Below, one piece after another: positions 18,719-30,082 of a stretch of 64,000 bases of DNA (position 1 is its first letter; each line of letters opens with the position of its first letter). The translations under genes and the position numbers were made by a program. The stretch is from Enterobacter hormaechei subsp. hoffmannii (GTDB taxonomy: Bacteria; Pseudomonadota; Gammaproteobacteria; Enterobacterales; Enterobacteriaceae), in assembly GCF_001729745.1 (NCBI RefSeq), contig NZ_CP017186.1:3472001-3536000 (forward strand), given 5' to 3'. The notes beneath the pieces are model-generated. The model did no database searches. It was not told the DNA's origin and saw nothing but the letters and a program-made list of their open reading frames with translations.

Positions 18719-18746
18719 ATATTACTTTCTGGGACTTATAAGTCAA
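18719..18746 (-). promoter_or_regulatory. tRNA operon promoter with stringent-type discriminator
   Basis: On the minus strand, -35 TTGACT (18746-18741) and -10 TAATAT (18724-18719) are 16 bp apart, followed by a GC-rich discriminator ATGCGCCACGC. This combination is typical of growth-rate and ppGpp-controlled stable RNA promoters. Confidence 0.75.
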
Positions 18747-18964
18747 ACAATTTTCCACATGCTTTTTTCGTTTGCACAATTCGCACGCAATTCGCATGTA
18801 AAAGCCGCAAAGAGAGTGTTTTATAAGCGGATTTTGCAGGCATCTTCACAGAATTGTGTTGAGAGAAGCGCGTCATTTGGATGAGATAAGATTATGAGAG
18901 TGGTCAAAAACGAAGCGTTTGAAATAGAACGGTAACTTTATGCATGAAAAATTGCGGGAGGGTT

Positions 18965-18988
18965 GCGTCTCGCCCGACAGCGAGACGC
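18965..18988 (-). terminator. Hairpin downstream of csrA
   Basis: GCGTCTCG and CGAGACGC flank an eight-base loop, seven bases beyond the csrA stop on the minus strand. The T run is displaced by about 13 bases (CCCTCCCGCAATTTTTC), so termination efficiency is uncertain. Confidence 0.45.
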
Positions 18989-18995
18989 GACAATA

Positions 18996-19181
18996 TCAGT
19001 AACTGGACTGCTGGGATTTTTCAGCCTGGATACGCTGGTAGATCTCTTCACGGTGGACAGATACTTCTTTAGGAGCGTTAACACCAATACGTACCTGGTT
19101 ACCCTTTACCCCTAAAACTGTCACGGTGACCTCATCCCCAATCATGAGGGTCTCACCAACTCGACGAGTCAGAATCAGCAT
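18996..19181 (-). CDS. csrA: CsrA, global post-transcriptional regulator
   Basis: A 61-residue RNA-binding homodimer that blocks or stabilises mRNAs at GGA motifs, controlling glycogen, biofilm and motility genes. The sequence [20 protein letters not shown] and the RNA-contact region [19 protein letters not shown] (Arg44 region) are essentially invariant among enterobacteria. CAAGGAGC precedes the ATG. It is placed between alaS and the tRNA operon on the same strand, as in E. coli. Confidence 0.98.
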
Positions 19182-19374
19182 TCTTTGCTCCTTGAAAGAT
19201 TAAAAGAGTCGGGTCTCTTGTATCCCGGCATTATCCATCATATAACGCCAAAAAGTAAGCGATGACAAACACGTAAAGTGTAAGCAGTCACGGCATCACA
19301 TTCTGTTAAACGTAAGTTTAGCCGATATACACAAACTCAACCTGACTTTATCGTTATCGATAGCGCAGTGAGCA

Positions 19375-19404
19375 AGACGCCATAACGTTACCGTTATGGC
19401 GTCT
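19375..19404 (-). terminator. 12-bp perfect dyad between alaS and csrA
   Basis: AGACGCCATAAC and its exact complement flank GTTACC, 19 bases past the alaS stop. The sequence after it on the minus strand (TGCTCACTGCG) lacks a T run, so it may be a partial terminator or processing signal limiting read-through from alaS into csrA. Confidence 0.5.
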
Positions 19405-19422
19405 GCTTGTGCTTTGTAGTTA

Positions 19423-22050
19423 TTACAGTTTCGCGCTTACCCAGCTTTCAACGCTGGCTAATGCCGCGGGAAGTGCCGCCGCATCCGTACCACCGGCTTG
19501 CGCCATGTCCGGACGACCGCCACCTTTGCCACCCACCTGCTGGGCGACCATGCCAATCAGTTCCCCTGCTTTGACACGATCCGTCACATCCTTAGAGACG
19601 CCCGCAATCAGAGAAACCTTACCCTCTGCGACCGTTGCCAGCACGATAATCGTCGAACCAAGCTGGTTCTTCAGATCGTCGACCATGGTACGCAGCATCT
19701 TAGGCTCAACGCCCGCCAGGTCGCTGACCAGCAGTTTGACGCCCTTAATGTCTACCGCTTTGCTGGAGAGGTTTGCGCTCTCCTGCGCCGCAGCCTGTTC
19801 TTTCAGCTGCTGGAGTTCTTTTTCCAGCTGACGGGTACGATCCAGCGCGACACGCACTTTCTCGCCCAGGTTTTGGCTATCGCCTTTCAGCAGCTGCGCG
19901 ATCTCGTGCAGCTGGTCGCTCTGCGCATGCAGGCTGGCAATTGCACCTTCCCCGGTCACCGCCTCAATACGACGCACGCCTGCCGCCGTACCCGACTCGG
20001 AAACGATGCGGAACAAGCCGATGTCACCGGTGCGGGATGCGTGAGTACCGCCACACAGTTCGGTAGAGAAGTCGCCCATGCTCAGCACGCGAACGCGGTC
20101 GTCATATTTCTCGCCAAACAGCGCCATCGCACCTTTCTTCTTCGCTGCCTCAAGATCCATGATGTGGGTTTCGATTGGCAGGTTGCGGCGGATCTGGGCA
20201 TTCACCAGGTCTTCCACCGCACGAATTTCAGACGGCTTCATCGCTTCAAAATGCGAGAAGTCGAAACGCAGCACTTTGTCGTTAACCAGAGAACCTTTCT
20301 GTGCAACGTGCGTACCCAGCACTTCGCGCAGGGCTGCGTGCATCAGGTGGGTTGCCGAGTGGTTCAGACGAATGCGCGCGCGGCGAGCTTCGTCAACGTT
20401 GGCCTGAACGCCCTCGCCCACTTTCAGAGAACCGGAAACCAGTTTGCCCTGGTGACCAATTGCCTGACCGTATTTCTGGGTATCGCTTACGCTGAAGCTG
20501 AAGCCATTGCCTTTCAGTTCGCCTTTATCGCCAACCTGGCCGCCGGATTCCGCATAGAACGGTGTTTTATCCAGAATAACAACCGCGTCCTGACCTGCGC
20601 TAATGCTGTCTACGGCTTTACCGTCAACAAACAGCGCGGTCACGTTGCTGGTCAGAGCCAGCTCTTCGTAGCCTTTAAATTCAGACGCGCTATCAACGCG
20701 GATCATCGCGTTGTAGTCCGCGCCAAAACCGCTGGATTCACGCGCACGACGACGCTGCTCTTCCATTGCGGCTTCAAAGCCTGCTTCGTCAACTTTGATG
20801 TTGCGCTCGCGGCAAACGTCCGCCGTCAGGTCAACCGGGAAGCCGTAGGTGTCGTACAGGCGGAAAGCGGTTTCGCCATCCAGCGTGTCACCCTTGAGTT
20901 TCGCCAGCTCGTCGTCCAGCAGCGCCAGTCCGCGCTCCAGCGTACGGGCAAACTGCTCTTCTTCGGTTTTCAGAACCTGTTCAACCTGCGCCTGCTGGCG
21001 TTTCAGCTCGTCACCGGCAGAGCCCATCACGCCAATCAGTGGCCCAACGAGTTTATAGAAGAAGGTGTCCTTCGCGCCCAGCATGTTGCCATGACGGATC
21101 GCACGACGAATGATACGACGCAGCACATAGCCACGGTTTTCATTCGACGGGATAACGCCGTCAGCAATCAGGAACGCACAAGAACGAATATGGTCTGCGA
21201 TAACGCGCAGTGATTTGTTGTTCAGATCGGTTGCGCCCGTCACTTCGGCAACGGCTTTGATCAGGGTGCTGAACAGGTCAATCTCATAGTTGGAGTTAAC
21301 GTGTTGCAGAACGGCCGCGATACGCTCAAGACCCATACCGGTATCTACGGACGGTTTTGGCAGCGGCTCCATGGTGCCGTCGGCCTGACGGTTGAACTGC
21401 ATGAAGACGATGTTCCAGATCTCAATGTAGCGATCGCCATCTTCTTCCGCGCTTCCCGGAGGGCCGCCCCAGATGTGGTCACCATGATCGTAGAAGATCT
21501 CGGTGCACGGACCGCAAGGGCCGGTGTCACCCATCTGCCAGAAGTTATCAGACGCGTAAGGCGCGCCTTTGTTGTCACCGATACGGATGATACGTTCGCG
21601 AGGGATACCCACTTCTTTTTCCCAGATGTCGAACGCTTCGTCATCGGTCTCATACACGGTCACCCACAGACGCTCTTTCGGCAGATTAAACCAGTTTTCA
21701 CCGGTCAGCAGTTCCCACGCATATTGAATGGCATCGTGTTTGAAGTAGTCGCCGAAGCTGAAGTTACCCAGCATTTCGAAGAAAGTGTGGTGGCGCGCGG
21801 TGTAACCGACGTTTTCCAGATCGTTGTGTTTACCGCCCGCACGCACGCAACGCTGTGAGGTTGTGGCGCGGGAATAATTACGCTTGTCGAGACCAAGGAA
21901 CACATCCTTGAACTGGTTCATCCCGGCGTTGGTAAACAGCAGAGTCGGGTCATTGTTCGGTACCAGGGAGCTGCTGGCAACAACCTGGTGTCCCTTACTA
22001 TGGAAAAAATCGAGAAACGCCTGACGGATCTCAGCGGTGCTCTTGCTCAT
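19423..22050 (-). CDS. alaS: AlaS, alanine-tRNA ligase
   Basis: An 875-residue class II synthetase. The aminoacylation core begins [16 protein letters not shown] with motif 1/2 elements ([39 protein letters not shown]). The editing domain carries zinc ligands in [16 protein letters not shown] and [13 protein letters not shown], which clear Ser and Gly mischarged tRNA. A C-terminal coiled coil and C-Ala domain follow, with [15 protein letters not shown]. Its length matches E. coli (876). Transcribed toward csrA. Confidence 0.97.
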   Translation of the reverse strand: MSKSTAEIRQAFLDFFHSKGHQVVASSSLVPNNDPTLLFTNAGMNQFKDVFLGLDKRNYSRATTSQRCVRAGGKHNDLENVGYTARHHTFFEMLGNFSFGDYFKHDAIQYAWELLTGENWFNLPKERLWVTVYETDDEAFDIWEKEVGIPRERIIRIGDNKGAPYASDNFWQMGDTGPCGPCTEIFYDHGDHIWGGPPGSAEEDGDRYIEIWNIVFMQFNRQADGTMEPLPKPSVDTGMGLERIAAVLQHVNSNYEIDLFSTLIKAVAEVTGATDLNNKSLRVIADHIRSCAFLIADGVIPSNENRGYVLRRIIRRAIRHGNMLGAKDTFFYKLVGPLIGVMGSAGDELKRQQAQVEQVLKTEEEQFARTLERGLALLDDELAKLKGDTLDGETAFRLYDTYGFPVDLTADVCRERNIKVDEAGFEAAMEEQRRRARESSGFGADYNAMIRVDSASEFKGYEELALTSNVTALFVDGKAVDSISAGQDAVVILDKTPFYAESGGQVGDKGELKGNGFSFSVSDTQKYGQAIGHQGKLVSGSLKVGEGVQANVDEARRARIRLNHSATHLMHAALREVLGTHVAQKGSLVNDKVLRFDFSHFEAMKPSEIRAVEDLVNAQIRRNLPIETHIMDLEAAKKKGAMALFGEKYDDRVRVLSMGDFSTELCGGTHASRTGDIGLFRIVSESGTAAGVRRIEAVTGEGAIASLHAQSDQLHEIAQLLKGDSQNLGEKVRVALDRTRQLEKELQQLKEQAAAQESANLSSKAVDIKGVKLLVSDLAGVEPKMLRTMVDDLKNQLGSTIIVLATVAEGKVSLIAGVSKDVTDRVKAGELIGMVAQQVGGKGGGRPDMAQAGGTDAAALPAALASVESWVSAKL

Positions 22051-22181
22051 AATTATCCTGAAATCAAGCTAACGAAATGTCGCAGCAGATCTGTATCTGT
22101 AAACAGTTGGACGGACCAGCTACTGGAAAAAGTGGGAATAAGATAAGTTTTCTTTAGTGGGAAGTAAAATCCCGCATGCGT

Positions 22182-22682
22182 TCAATCGGTAAAATTACGC
22201 CAGATATCCTGAATATCTTCCATCAGGAAGCCGCGGTAGAGCAAAAAGCGCTGGATTTTAACTTTTTCTGAAAATTCACGCGGCAGCGGCTCACCGTACT
22301 TTCGTACCGCCTGCTCACGCGCCAGTTCGCGCCAGTCGATTTCACTTTCGCGCATGGCTTTTTCAATCGATTCACGGGCTACACCTTTCTGGTTCAGCTC
22401 CTGGCGGATACGCGCTGGCCCATAGCCTTTACGACCACGGCTGGCAAGAAAGCGAGCGGCAAAACGGCCGTCATCCAGATAGTGATGCTCGTAGCACCAG
22501 GCAACCACGCGGTCATAATCTTCCGCGGTGGCATCAATGTCTTCCGGACCGTTTTTGCTCATGACGGGCGCTGACAGTTTCCGCCGCAGCTCCTGTTCGC
22601 TATGGTCACGCACGGCAAGAATACGCACGGCCCGATCCAGCAAGCGTGAGTAGGCTGGTCGGCGTGATGTCGGTTCACTCAT
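22182..22682 (-). CDS. recX: RecX, RecA inhibitor
   Basis: A 166-residue helical protein that caps RecA filaments and limits recombination and SOS activity. It has the three-repeat RecX fold: repeats around [29 protein letters not shown], and [14 protein letters not shown]. It lies 68 bases downstream of recA, separated by a terminator, so expression should depend on read-through from the LexA-controlled recA promoter, as in E. coli. Confidence 0.95.
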   Translation of the reverse strand: MSEPTSRRPAYSRLLDRAVRILAVRDHSEQELRRKLSAPVMSKNGPEDIDATAEDYDRVVAWCYEHHYLDDGRFAARFLASRGRKGYGPARIRQELNQKGVARESIEKAMRESEIDWRELAREQAVRKYGEPLPREFSEKVKIQRFLLYRGFLMEDIQDIWRNFTD

Positions 22683-22707
22683 AAAAAACCTGTCGATTCA
22701 GAAATGC

Positions 22708-22730
22708 AAAAAGGGCCGCATCAGCAGCCC
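22708..22730 (-). terminator. recA-recX intercistronic terminator
   Basis: On the minus strand GGGCTGC-TGAT-GCGGCCC is followed at once by TTTTT. It lies about 20 bases past the recA stop, and would let only a fraction of transcripts continue into recX. Confidence 0.8.
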
Positions 22731-22750
22731 TTCATTTTTATCCGAGAGGA

Positions 22751-23845
<1,095 letters not shown>

Positions 23846-23878
23846 TCACCATGGACTTCTGTTCTGTTGAGGCAATTA

Positions 23879-23898
23879 TACTGTATAGTCATACAGTA
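23879..23898 (-). promoter_or_regulatory. LexA box (SOS operator) of recA
   Basis: TACTGTATAGTCATACAGTA, a near-perfect 20-bp dyad matching CTG-N10-CAG with AT-rich core, 70 bases before the recA start. In E. coli the operator is in the same place, overlapping the recA promoter. Confidence 0.95.
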
Positions 23899-24396
23899 TC
23901 AAGTATTTTGTAGAAATTGTTGCCAGAGCGTTTTTAACGCGTATTCCGTTGCCTGACGACGCACGCTTTCGCGATCGCCGCTGAAGCATTCCCGGCGGGT
24001 GATCCCTTCACCTTTTGAGGTGGCAAAGCCAAACCAGACGGTGCCGACAGGCTTCACGTCGCTGCCGCCGTCCGGCCCCGCGATACCGCTGATGGAGATA
24101 GCGTAATCTGCGCGCGCCTCTTTCAGCGCGCCAATCGCCATTTCGATCACCACCGGCTCGCTGACCGCGCCATGCTGCTCAAGCGTGGCTTCACGCACGC
24201 CAATCATCTGCGCTTTAGCCTCGTTACTGTAGGTCACAAAGCCGCGTTCAAACCAGGCGGAACTGCCAGCAATATCGGTAATTGCTTTCGCCACCCAGCC
24301 GCCGGTGCAGGATTCTGCGGTCGTGAGAGTCGCGCCGCGCTGTTTCAGCGCCAGCCCCACCACTTCGCTTAGCTGCATCAATTCATGGTCAGTCAT
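23899..24396 (-). CDS. pncC: PncC, nicotinamide-nucleotide amidase
   Basis: A 165-residue CinA C-domain enzyme that deamidates NMN to nicotinate mononucleotide in pyridine nucleotide recycling. It has the catalytic Ser region TTAESCTGGWVAKAI (about 23-37), the conserved SSAWFERGFVTYSNEAK, and the GIAGPDGG loop near 103-110. The ATG at 24396 is chosen for its GGAGCGAG site and family N-terminus MTDHELMQLSE; upstream in-frame starts lack these. It lies just upstream of the recA LexA box, as in E. coli. Confidence 0.94.
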   Translation of the reverse strand: MTDHELMQLSEVVGLALKQRGATLTTAESCTGGWVAKAITDIAGSSAWFERGFVTYSNEAKAQMIGVREATLEQHGAVSEPVVIEMAIGALKEARADYAISISGIAGPDGGSDVKPVGTVWFGFATSKGEGITRRECFSGDRESVRRQATEYALKTLWQQFLQNT

Positions 24397-24488
24397 TCTC
24401 GCTCCAGGCCTTAGAAAAACATGCAGCACAAGATAGCACTTTCTCATCAAATATGGGGATGCGCGTCGGGTTTTACGAGGGGGCTTCA

Positions 24489-24515
24489 GAAAAAAGCCGA
24501 TGCGGGCGCACCGGC
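24489..24515 (-). terminator. Terminator of the zinc-type ABC operon
   Basis: On the minus strand GCCGGTGCG-CC-CGCATCGGC (one G-U pair) is followed by TTTTTT, 12 bases past the stop of the binding-protein gene. Confidence 0.8.
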
Positions 24516-24526
24516 CAGAGAGACGC

Positions 24527-25405
24527 TTATTTCATGCTGTTAGCGAGGGTATCCACATTGTGGCGAAACGCCTTGACGTAGGTGTCCGCCACGCCGCCCT
24601 TCGCGGACAGCGCTTCCGGGTAAAGTTCACCGCCCGGCTGGGCGCCCGTGGCGGTCGCGATCTGCTTCACCAGGCGCGGATCAAGCTGGTTTTCCATAAA
24701 CCAGGTTTTCACGCCGTCAGCTTTAATCTGATTGATGATCTCCGCTACCTGCGCCGCGCTGGCTTCACTCTCAGACGTCAGCCCCTGCGGCGCCATAAAC
24801 GTCACGCCGTAGGCGCGGCTGAAATAGCCGAAGGCATCGTGGCTGGTCAGCACTTTGCGCTTCGCCTGTGGGATGTCGCTGAAACGCTTTTTAGCCCAAC
24901 CGTCCAGCTGAGAGAGCTGCGTAATATAGGGTTTACCGGTAGCTTCAAGCGCCGCCGTATCTTCAGGATCGGCCTTCACCAGCCCTGAGAGAATATTTTG
25001 CGCATACAGCGCGCCGTTCGCCGCGCTGTTCCACGCGTGCGGATCGGTCACGGTTTTACCGTCCTCTTCCAGCGTGTGCGTTTTCACGCCGTCCGAAGCA
25101 ACCACCAGCTGGCCTTTGAATCCGGAGGCTTTCACCAGACGATCGAGCCAGCCCTCCAGCCCCAGCCCATTGACCACCACCACGTCAGCTTTACTCAACG
25201 CCGCGCTGTCTTTGGGCGAGGGTTCGAAAGTATGGGGATCACCGTCCGGCCCCACCAGCGTCGTCACCTTCACACGATCGCCGCCAACCTGCTGCGTGAT
25301 GTCTCCCAGGATGGAAAAGCTGGTCACCACATTAAGCGTTTTCGCCATTACGCCGTGCGTCATCATGCCGAGCGCGAGCGCCACGGCTAACCCTGTACGT
25401 TTCAT
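24527..25405 (-). CDS. Metal (probably zinc) ABC importer, periplasmic binding protein
   Basis: A 292-residue cluster A-I (ZnuA/PsaA/AztC-like) binding protein. The signal peptide MKRTGLAVALALGMMTHGVMA precedes KTLNVVTSFSILGD. Likely metal ligands are His58 (GDPHTFEPSP), His123 (TDPHAWNS), His189 (LTSHDAFGYF) and an acidic residue near Glu264 (LYPEALS). Three histidines favour zinc, since manganese or iron proteins of the family usually have Glu at the third position. It lacks the long His/Asp-rich loop of ZnuA. Last gene of a four-frame unit, 14 bases after the permease. E. coli K-12 has nothing here between pncC and mltB. Confidence 0.85.
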   Translation of the reverse strand: MKRTGLAVALALGMMTHGVMAKTLNVVTSFSILGDITQQVGGDRVKVTTLVGPDGDPHTFEPSPKDSAALSKADVVVVNGLGLEGWLDRLVKASGFKGQLVVASDGVKTHTLEEDGKTVTDPHAWNSAANGALYAQNILSGLVKADPEDTAALEATGKPYITQLSQLDGWAKKRFSDIPQAKRKVLTSHDAFGYFSRAYGVTFMAPQGLTSESEASAAQVAEIINQIKADGVKTWFMENQLDPRLVKQIATATGAQPGGELYPEALSAKGGVADTYVKAFRHNVDTLANSMK

Positions 25406-25419
25406 CGTTTCCCCTTGCG

Positions 25420-26280
25420 TTAAAAAAGCGCCCGCAGGCTATCCGCCAGCCTGCTGCGCGTGCCAAATAAAACGGAAATAAAGAACAATGCGCTGGCGGT
25501 CAGCACAATGGAGGGCCCGGCGGGCAGACTCACTGCCCAGGAAAGGCTTAAGCCCAGCCACGCGCAAAAAATACCGCTGATACCCGCCATCAGAAGTAAC
25601 CCTGGCAGGGTGCGCACCCAGCAGCGTGCCGCCACGGCGGGTAACATCATCAGCCCGACGGCCATCAACGTGCCGAGCACCTGAAAACCGGCCACCAGGT
25701 TGAGCACCAGCAGCGCCAGAAACAGACCGTGTAACATCCCGGGCAGCCAGCGCGCGTTCACCTGCAACCACGCGGTATCGAACGCTTCGCTGACCAGCCC
25801 ACGATAAAACATCGCCAGCGTGAGGAGCGTGAACATGCAAACGCCCGTCACGAACAGGGCTGACGCGCTATCCACGGCGAGAATGGAGCCAAACAGAAGA
25901 TGAAGCAGATCGACATTTGAACCGCGCAGCGACACCAGCGTGACGCCCAGCGCCAGGGAACCCAGGTAAAACCCCGCGAAGCTGGCATCCTCTTTAAGGG
26001 GCGTGCGGCGGCTGACCAGCCCGGCCACCAGCGCAACGGCGATCCCGGCAATAAACCCGCCGACAGTCATTGCCAGCAGCGACATCCCGCTGAGCAGATA
26101 GCCCACCGCGACACCCGGCAAAATGGCGTGAGAAAGGGCGTCCCCCATCAGGCTCATCCGACGCAGCTGAAGAAATACGCCCAGCGCAGTGGTGCTGACG
26201 GAGAGCGCCAGGCAAACCACCAGTGCACGGCGCATAAAGCCGTACTCAATAAACGGCTGGAAGAATGTATGCCAGATCAT
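25420..26280 (-). CDS. Metal ABC importer, ABC-3 type permease
   Basis: A 286-residue permease of the ZnuB/SitC/MntB family with about eight to nine membrane spans. The phrase RRMSLMGDALSHAILPGVAVGYLLSG (about 40-65) is the family hallmark. The ATG at 26280 overlaps the ATPase stop (ATGA), and the resulting N-terminus MIWHTFFQPF fits the family; an upstream in-frame ATG is inside the ATPase gene and less likely. It works with the adjacent ATPase and binding protein to bring the metal into the cytoplasm. Confidence 0.87.
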   Translation of the reverse strand: MIWHTFFQPFIEYGFMRRALVVCLALSVSTTALGVFLQLRRMSLMGDALSHAILPGVAVGYLLSGMSLLAMTVGGFIAGIAVALVAGLVSRRTPLKEDASFAGFYLGSLALGVTLVSLRGSNVDLLHLLFGSILAVDSASALFVTGVCMFTLLTLAMFYRGLVSEAFDTAWLQVNARWLPGMLHGLFLALLVLNLVAGFQVLGTLMAVGLMMLPAVAARCWVRTLPGLLLMAGISGIFCAWLGLSLSWAVSLPAGPSIVLTASALFFISVLFGTRSRLADSLRALF

Positions 26281-26930
26281 GCCACCCTCACCCGCTCGGT
26301 TTTCCATTGGGGAATATCAGCGTCCAGACGTAACGTCTGCGGGAAGTGACGTGCTACGCGCTCGCTGTCATGCAGAACCGCCAGCAGGGTCTGCCCCTGC
26401 ATATACATCTCCAGCATCAGATCCATCAGCACGTTGCAGGTCGCTTCATCGACGCCGGTGAAAGGCTCATCCAGCATCACCAGCGGCGCCTGCTGCACCA
26501 AAACGCGGGCAAACAGCATGCGCTGAAACTGGCCGCCGGAAAGTTCATCTATGGTAGAGAACGCCATGGACGCCAGCCCCACGCGCTCAAGCGCGCCGGC
26601 AATGCGCATGCGGGTATCCCGACGAAAACTGGCAAATAGCGAGATTGCTGGCCAGCAGCCCATGCTCACCACGTCCTGCACGGTCAGAGGAAATTGCGCC
26701 TCCAGCGCGTGACGCTGCGCCAGCCAGCCCACCACCGGACGTCTCCCCTGCCAGCGAAACGTACCGCTGACGGGCGGAAGAAAGCCAGCGAGCGTTTTCA
26801 GCAGCGTGGATTTGCCGCAGCCGTTGGCCCCGACGATGGCGGTCATGCTCCCGCGTTCAATCACGCCGGACAGTGCGCGCGTAACGGGCTGGCGATCGTA
26901 ACCCGCTACCAGGTCGTTCATCACGATCAT
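26277..26930 (-). CDS. Metal ABC importer, ATP-binding protein
   Basis: A 217-residue ABC ATPase of the Mn/Zn/Fe chelate group. Walker A is GANGCGKSTLLK (about 34-45), the Q-loop GWLAQRH, the signature ELSGGQFQRMLFARVL, Walker B PLVMLDEPFTGVD and the H-loop LAVLHDSERV. It is slightly shorter than typical ZnuC and has no C-terminal extension. Its ATG overlaps the stop of an upstream 35-codon frame by four bases and its own stop overlaps the permease start, so the unit is tightly coupled. Confidence 0.87.
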   Translation of the reverse strand: MIVMNDLVAGYDRQPVTRALSGVIERGSMTAIVGANGCGKSTLLKTLAGFLPPVSGTFRWQGRRPVVGWLAQRHALEAQFPLTVQDVVSMGCWPAISLFASFRRDTRMRIAGALERVGLASMAFSTIDELSGGQFQRMLFARVLVQQAPLVMLDEPFTGVDEATCNVLMDLMLEMYMQGQTLLAVLHDSERVARHFPQTLRLDADIPQWKTERVRVA

Positions 26931-27034
26931 GGCAACGCCACCGCCCAGCGCACGGCCAGGCCGAGAAACAGAATGAGCACCAGCGCCAGCAGCAGCCGAA
27001 CCGGGGATGAGAGAGAAAACAGGGACATGGACAT
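26927..27034 (-). CDS. 35-residue single-span membrane microprotein at the head of the metal ABC operon
   Basis: The frame starts at ATG 27034 (a second ATG two codons in) and reads MSMSLFSLSSPVRLLLALVLI, then LFLGLAVRWAVALP and stop. It is one clear hydrophobic span (about 13-32) with a short Ser-rich N-terminus and Arg residues at both ends. Its TGA overlaps the ATG of the ATPase gene (ATGA), the same coupling used inside the operon. It lies 17 bases downstream of a Zur-like dyad. The Shine-Dalgarno (GAATTGAG) is weak. Function unknown; it could assist the transporter or act as a leader peptide. Confidence 0.55.
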   Translation of the reverse strand: MSMSLFSLSSPVRLLLALVLILFLGLAVRWAVALP

Positions 27035-27050
27035 CTCAATTCAAAATTAT

Positions 27051-27063
27051 GTTATAACATAAC
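27051..27063 (-). promoter_or_regulatory. Zur-like operator of the metal ABC operon
   Basis: GTTATAACATAAC differs by one base from the core GTTATAATATAAC of the enterobacterial Zur box, and is embedded in the AT-rich dyad TTATGTTATAACATAA. It sits 17-29 bases before the microprotein start, where it would overlap a promoter. No MntR or Fur consensus is evident, which supports zinc control. By-eye match only. Confidence 0.6.
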
Positions 27064-27150
27064 AATAATGAAAGACGATTAAGATGTAAACGGCGGGAGT
27101 GAAATGGGAATGTGGCGAAATGTTTCTGCGGGAAACAGGTGCGGGCGGGT

Positions 27151-27196
27151 GCCCTCACCCCAGCCCTCTCCCACAGGGAGAGGGAGGCATAAGGGG
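27151..27196. repeat. GC-rich palindrome copy 2, near mltB 3' end
   Basis: CCCTCTCCC-ACA-GGGAGAGGG forms a nine-base perfect inner stem, with degenerate outer arms (CCCTCACCCCAG / CATAAGGGG). Same family as 7850-7896. It lies between the convergent or tail-to-head ends of mltB and the metal operon promoter. Confidence 0.75.
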
Positions 27197-27198
27197 AC

Positions 27199-28299
27199 TT
27201 ACTGGCTAAACGGTGACGCTGCCGGCACACGCGCCTGAGACACCGCCAGCCCCAGCTGCCACACCGCCATCGCATAGTGCGTGCTGTGGTTGTAGCGGGT
27301 AATGGTGTAGAAGTTCGGCAGTCCGAACCAGTACTGATAACCGGTTCCGACATCCAGGCGCAGCAGACTCACCTGGTCAACATTGCCCAGCGGCTGCGAC
27401 GGCGTTAAGCCTGCCGCTGCAAGCTGCGCCACGCTGTATTTGGTTTTAAATCCGTTTTCCAGACCAAACGCCTCGCCGTTCGCCTGCACCGCCACCTGGC
27501 CGCCCGGCGTCCAGCCGTGCGCTTTGAAGTAGTTGGCCACGCTGCCAATGGCGTCTTCGGGATCCCACAGGTTGATGTGACCATCCCCGTTAAAATCTAC
27601 CGCGTACTGCTTATAGGAGGACGGCATAAACTGGCCGTAGCCCATCGCACCGGCGAACGACCCTTTCAGATCTAACGGATCGTCCTGTTCGTCTCGCGCC
27701 ATCAGCAGGAAGGTTTCCAGTTCAGAGGAGAAATACTCGGCGCGGCGCGGGTAGTTGAAGGAGAGCGTCGCCAGCGCATCGAGGATGCGGGTTTTACCCA
27801 TAATGCGTCCCCAGCGAGTCTCGACCCCAATAATACCGACGATGATCTCCGGCGGCACGCCATAGACCTGCCACGCACGATTCAGGGCGTCTTCATACTG
27901 ATTCCAGAACACCACGCCATTTTGCACGTTGTCCGGGGTAATAAACTGTTTGCGATAGCGCAGCCACGCCCCGTTTGGCCCGGTCGGCACCTGGGCCGTC
28001 GGCGCCTGCCTGTCCATCAGGCGCAGCACGTAGTCCAGACGCTTCGCCTGAGACAAAATGGCATGCAGCTGCTGGCGATCAAAACCGTGCTTGCTCACCA
28101 TTTTATCGATGAACTGTTCGGCCGCAGGGTTATTCGCGAAGTCGCCGCCCATCTGCATCATATTGTGCTGCGGCTCAAGCAGGAACCCGCCGGAAGGCGC
28201 GCCCGCCGTTTGTTGAACAGCTTCAGTCCTGGGTTTGCTACTACAGGCGGACAGGAGAATAAGCGCAGGTAACAGCGCTGCATAACGACGCTTGAACAT
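27199..28299 (-). CDS. mltB: MltB, membrane-bound lytic transglycosylase B
   Basis: A 366-residue outer-membrane lipoprotein that cleaves peptidoglycan to 1,6-anhydromuramyl products. The lipobox LLSAC gives lipidated Cys19 (MFKRRYAALLPALILLSAC). The catalytic Glu is in GIIGVETRWGRIMGK, and GYGQFMPSSYKQYAVDF and YNHSTHYAMAVWQLG are family blocks. The start at 28299 (GGATGCC upstream) is chosen because it exposes the lipobox signal; longer frames add an implausible N-terminus. The C-terminal tail QARVPAASPFSQ is a few residues longer than in E. coli. Confidence 0.95.
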   Translation of the reverse strand: MFKRRYAALLPALILLSACSSKPRTEAVQQTAGAPSGGFLLEPQHNMMQMGGDFANNPAAEQFIDKMVSKHGFDRQQLHAILSQAKRLDYVLRLMDRQAPTAQVPTGPNGAWLRYRKQFITPDNVQNGVVFWNQYEDALNRAWQVYGVPPEIIVGIIGVETRWGRIMGKTRILDALATLSFNYPRRAEYFSSELETFLLMARDEQDDPLDLKGSFAGAMGYGQFMPSSYKQYAVDFNGDGHINLWDPEDAIGSVANYFKAHGWTPGGQVAVQANGEAFGLENGFKTKYSVAQLAAAGLTPSQPLGNVDQVSLLRLDVGTGYQYWFGLPNFYTITRYNHSTHYAMAVWQLGLAVSQARVPAASPFSQ

Positions 28300-28433
28300 G
28301 TGGCATCCATTTAACGAGTTCGGTAAGAACCCAGTATGGTAAAGCATCCGCAACACCTCAAGGAAGCGGTACACACCTCCCCAACGCAAATCCGCGCTTT
28401 TTTCCATCGAAAATCATTCGCCCCACCAATTAT

Positions 28434-30070
<1,637 letters not shown>

Positions 30071-30082
30071 GAGGTTCCTGCC

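Larger units (their letters stand above)
18654..18995. other. Intergenic region between tRNA-Ser and csrA
   Basis: A 342-bp gap without a gene. On the minus strand it holds the csrA 3' hairpin (18965-18988) and the tRNA operon promoter (18719-18746). The stretch 18790-18940 is AT-rich, and I see no conserved element in it. Confidence 0.65.

Noticed and set aside
18057-18995. Prophage or island integration at tRNA-Arg
   Set aside because: No integrase, att duplication or foreign cargo beside the array; the flanking order matches E. coli.
19498-21213. 571-codon frame opposite alaS
   Set aside because: It is a shadow of alaS on the other strand in GC-rich codons; composition is His/Arg/Cys-rich with no recognisable domain, while alaS is certain.
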